Source: Micromonospora narathiwatensis (GTDB lineage: Bacteria > Actinomycetota > Actinomycetes > Mycobacteriales > Micromonosporaceae). From it: a stretch of DNA of 64,000 nt. The stretch covers positions 3,162,001 through 3,226,000 of the forward strand of contig NZ_LT594324.1 in NCBI RefSeq assembly GCF_900089605.1, given 5' to 3'. Below are positions 61,842-64,000 of this stretch, in pieces (the stretch's first letter is position 1; every line of letters begins with the position of its first letter). Made by a program: the position numbers and the translations under genes. The notes under the pieces are model-generated. The model had not been told where the DNA came from. It searched no databases and saw only the letters and a list, made by a program, of their open reading frames with translations.

Positions 61842-63025
61842 GAAGCACTCCGCTTCCGGCGCCGCACCGCGCCCTTGACCTGGCTCACCAGCTGCCCCTC
61901 AGTCAGGATCGTGTAGGTAGGCAACGCCTCCCGTACCGCATGGACCTGGCCCGCGTGGGTGTCGGGCAGCACGATGTGCCGCGCCGAGGGTTGGTTCTCC
62001 CCGATGTGCCGCAGCAGTCCTTCCACAGTCGCGTGTTCCTTCACATCAACGTCCCAACGCCGATCGCCCACCACGATGTCGAGGTCGTAGCGGTCGCAGC
62101 CCGGATACAACCGGACCGTCGCCCCGGCCTCAGTAAGCAGTCGAGCCAGCCGTAGCTCGGTGGCCCCCGGAACCACGACAAACCGCCACACCGGCTCCTC
62201 CACCTGCACCGCACCGTCGGCGTCGTACCGTTCCGGCAGGCCGCGCCCCACACCGGCGGGCAGTCGCCGGTCCACAGCGATCAGCCCCGGGCCGCCCTTG
62301 CCCCGGTCGGTCACCTGGTACGTCGCCGTGTGGTAGGGGTACCGGCAGCGCACCATCTGTCCCCGCACGTCCATCGGCCATCCGCACACCCGGCAGGGCC
62401 ACCACCACCGGCGTTCACCGCAGCGATACGACTGCCCCTCGGTCACCGGCACGTAGCGTGCCACCCTGTTCGCCTGCCGCCGGTTGCACTCCTCGGCCAG
62501 CAAATGCTCCCGACCGGCGGGGCACTCGACCAGGAACTGCCGGGCCGTGCGGTACGCGGCCTCATCCGCGGTGCCGATAAGCCTCGCAAAAAGCTCGTTC
62601 TCGACATCGTTCGCCCGCATCCACGACCACGACGGCAGCCAGTCCCGCCCCGGGTCGAGCCCGCTGATCACCTCACGGACATAGTCTGACCCGATCTCGT
62701 ACGCGGCGTCGGCCAGCACGTCGCCACCGTCAAGCAGCACTACCTCGTCAACGCCGATACCGTAACGGCCATCGTCGCCATCTTGGATCGGGGGCAATAG
62801 CGCGCCCAGCGGCCGGCGAAGGCAACGCACCAGGTCCAGTGGCGCCACCGGCCCCCGGCCGGGGCCCAGCTCAAACATCACGACACCGGTCATCCGCGCG
62901 ACCTCATCGAACGCCCGCAGCTCACGGTCGCGCACCGACCAGGCGTACGCGGCCCGTAAGGCGGCCGAGGTGATCCGGGCACGACGATCAAGCACGCTTG
63001 TGTCGGGCCCACCCCGCATTGTCAC
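61838..63025 (-). CDS. REase-fold nuclease of the pPIWI-RE system
   Basis: 395 residues from ATG 63025, inside the stop of the gene before it. The N-terminal half is helical (ALRAAYAWSVRDRELRAFDE). A zinc ribbon follows: GQSYRCGERRWWWPCRVCGW and RGQMVRCRYPYH. The C-terminal part carries a restriction-endonuclease fold: PGATELRLARLLTEAGATVR, YPGCDRYDLDIVVGDRRWDV, then DVKEH (Asp...D-x-K, about 310-328). This arrangement is the REase associated with pPIWI-RE. Overlaps at both ends show a tight operon. Its target is unknown. Confidence 0.75.
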   Translation of the reverse strand: MTMRGGPDTSVLDRRARITSAALRAAYAWSVRDRELRAFDEVARMTGVVMFELGPGRGPVAPLDLVRCLRRPLGALLPPIQDGDDGRYGIGVDEVVLLDGGDVLADAAYEIGSDYVREVISGLDPGRDWLPSWSWMRANDVENELFARLIGTADEAAYRTARQFLVECPAGREHLLAEECNRRQANRVARYVPVTEGQSYRCGERRWWWPCRVCGWPMDVRGQMVRCRYPYHTATYQVTDRGKGGPGLIAVDRRLPAGVGRGLPERYDADGAVQVEEPVWRFVVVPGATELRLARLLTEAGATVRLYPGCDRYDLDIVVGDRRWDVDVKEHATVEGLLRHIGENQPSARHIVLPDTHAGQVHAVREALPTYTILTEGQLVSQVKGAVRRRKRSAS

Positions 63026-63996
63026 TTCGAGTCCGCCCCTTCCTGGCGATCGACCACAAGAAGACTCGCCTCTGTGCGTCGGTCACGACGCACAACCTGT
63101 CCGTCAACACCGGTGGCGCTCGCCGTCGCGGCGACCGAACACTGCCGGGCGAATTCATCGCGTAACTGGTGCAGCGGCAATCTCGCGCCCAGCAACCCGA
63201 AAAACTCATCGACCTTCCAGGACGCCAACCAGCCGACTCGCGACATGTAGAACGCCATTTCGTCGAAGCGATACTCGTCGTCGTAGTCGAGCAGCACGTA
63301 CCCCGCCAGCTGCCAGATCGCCTGGTCCGTGAGCACCTCCGGGCGCGACACCGACTTGATCTCCATCAAACGCCTACCGATGACCAGATCCGCGTCGGCA
63401 CCCCCAACATCTGCACTGCCCGCGAACGTCGGCGCAGCCTGGCAGACGGCCACCTCCGCAGCGCTGCGCAGCTGTCCGAGAGCGCGCTCGGCCAGCATCA
63501 CCTGCACCTGCAAATCCATAACCACGTACTCCGGAACGCACCCCAGCAACGCGTCCAAGTCGCCGTCATCCACCATGTCAGCCAGAGGCGACCCAGGGGC
63601 GATCGCACCATCCCGGAAGACCCGATCAAACCAGGCCAGAGCGAAACACATCCGGTCCAGGCGTGCCTCCGCCTCTCGCTCCAGCAGCCAGCGGCGCCCT
63701 CGGATGTGCGGCCCGAAGGTACGCAGGTGCTCCACGTACGCGTCGACCAGCGCCTCACCGACGCACCGCGGACCCGGCCCGCCGATCACGCCGGCCAAGG
63801 CCACGCCCGCAACTGCCGACGGCGGCGCCTGCGGCGCCACGAACGCACAGCGAAGGCGGAAATCCACCGCCACGCCCAGCAGATCCCACCGCACGACGGT
63901 CCGACCCGCCGCCACCGGCCGCTGCACCCGCCGGACAGGAAACGCCGAGGTATACGACACACGAACCGCCGCCGTACGCCGAAGGTGGGTAGCCAA
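63022..63996 (-). CDS. PD-(D/E)XK-like protein at the head of the pPIWI-RE operon (5' end may be outside)
   Basis: At least 324 residues; the only start seen is TTG 63996 at the window edge, so more may lie beyond. The middle is helical (RWLLEREAEARLDRMCFALA). Then comes GGADADLVIGRRLMEIKSVS (about 198-214), with an Asp-x(n)-ExK nuclease core, and QLAGYVLLDYDDEYRFDEMA, the usual Q-x-x-Y motif of the fold. The C-terminal 60 residues are helical. It overlaps the REase gene by 4 bp. Whether it is a fourth fixed component of pPIWI-RE systems or a passenger cannot be told from sequence alone. Confidence 0.65.
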   Translation of the reverse strand: MATHLRRTAAVRVSYTSAFPVRRVQRPVAAGRTVVRWDLLGVAVDFRLRCAFVAPQAPPSAVAGVALAGVIGGPGPRCVGEALVDAYVEHLRTFGPHIRGRRWLLEREAEARLDRMCFALAWFDRVFRDGAIAPGSPLADMVDDGDLDALLGCVPEYVVMDLQVQVMLAERALGQLRSAAEVAVCQAAPTFAGSADVGGADADLVIGRRLMEIKSVSRPEVLTDQAIWQLAGYVLLDYDDEYRFDEMAFYMSRVGWLASWKVDEFFGLLGARLPLHQLRDEFARQCSVAATASATGVDGQVVRRDRRTEASLLVVDRQEGADSK

Positions 63997-64000
63997 CCAG

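Noticed and set aside
1..63996. CRISPR arrays
   Set aside because: No regularly spaced short direct repeats were seen anywhere in the window.

Overview
The window is very GC-rich with actinomycete gene style: GTG and TTG starts, TANNNT-type leaderless promoters, a neocarzinostatin-type secreted protein, PadR, DUF6069 and DUF4132 proteins, and IS1380, IS30 and IS3 pieces. A Micromonosporaceae-like actinomycete is the best guess, by inference from gene style only. No CRISPR array, rRNA or complete tRNA was seen.

Region 1 (1-5.7 kb) looks like the end of a chromosomal secondary-metabolism neighbourhood: the C-terminus of an aryl-acid AMP ligase, a neocarzinostatin-family secreted protein, an alpha/beta hydrolase with Cys at the nucleophile elbow, a secreted protein and a DUF6069 membrane protein. 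It ends abruptly in an in-frame chimera of the front half of a cytochrome P450 and the back half of an adenylate kinase, which I read as a recombination junction.

Region 2 (5.7-16.4 kb) is mixed: a zinc-ribbon protein, a DUF4132 pair, two truncated insertion sequences, a PadR/membrane-protein operon, a lone HflX N-domain protein and several frameshifted genes.

Region 3 (16.4-34 kb) holds four units, all on the minus strand, each an AbrB/SpoVT-like gene overlapping a tyrosine recombinase gene. They are interspersed with cargo: a DUF2075 helicase/nuclease coupled to a membrane peptide, another membrane peptide with a double palindrome upstream, a HEAT-like protein and unknown genes. Two units are preceded by nearly identical ~64-bp tRNA-3'-end-like elements, candidate attachment sites. 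Units 1 and 4 are one subfamily and units 2 and 3 another. Unit 4 is decayed. From 32.6 to 34.0 kb lie fossils of a DUF2201 metallopeptidase, a YgjP-like protein and an Eco57I-type methylase.

Region 4 (34.1-63.996 kb) is an intact defence island. First comes a DISARM-like locus: a DrmE-like gene diverging from a plus-strand run of a giant AAA/STAND-type ATPase, a beta-CASP metallo-beta-lactamase, drmA (helicase), drmB (DUF1998) and drmC (PLD). No intact methylase or DrmD is present. Then follow a PIN_8 ribonuclease-like gene of lower GC, an EVE-DUF3883 modification-sensing nuclease, and a minus-strand operon of pPIWI-RE, its DinG-like helicase, its REase and a fourth nuclease-like gene reaching the window edge. 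The most promising undescribed unit is the ATPase plus beta-CASP pair wired to the DISARM core; the recombinase/AbrB/tRNA-like family is second.
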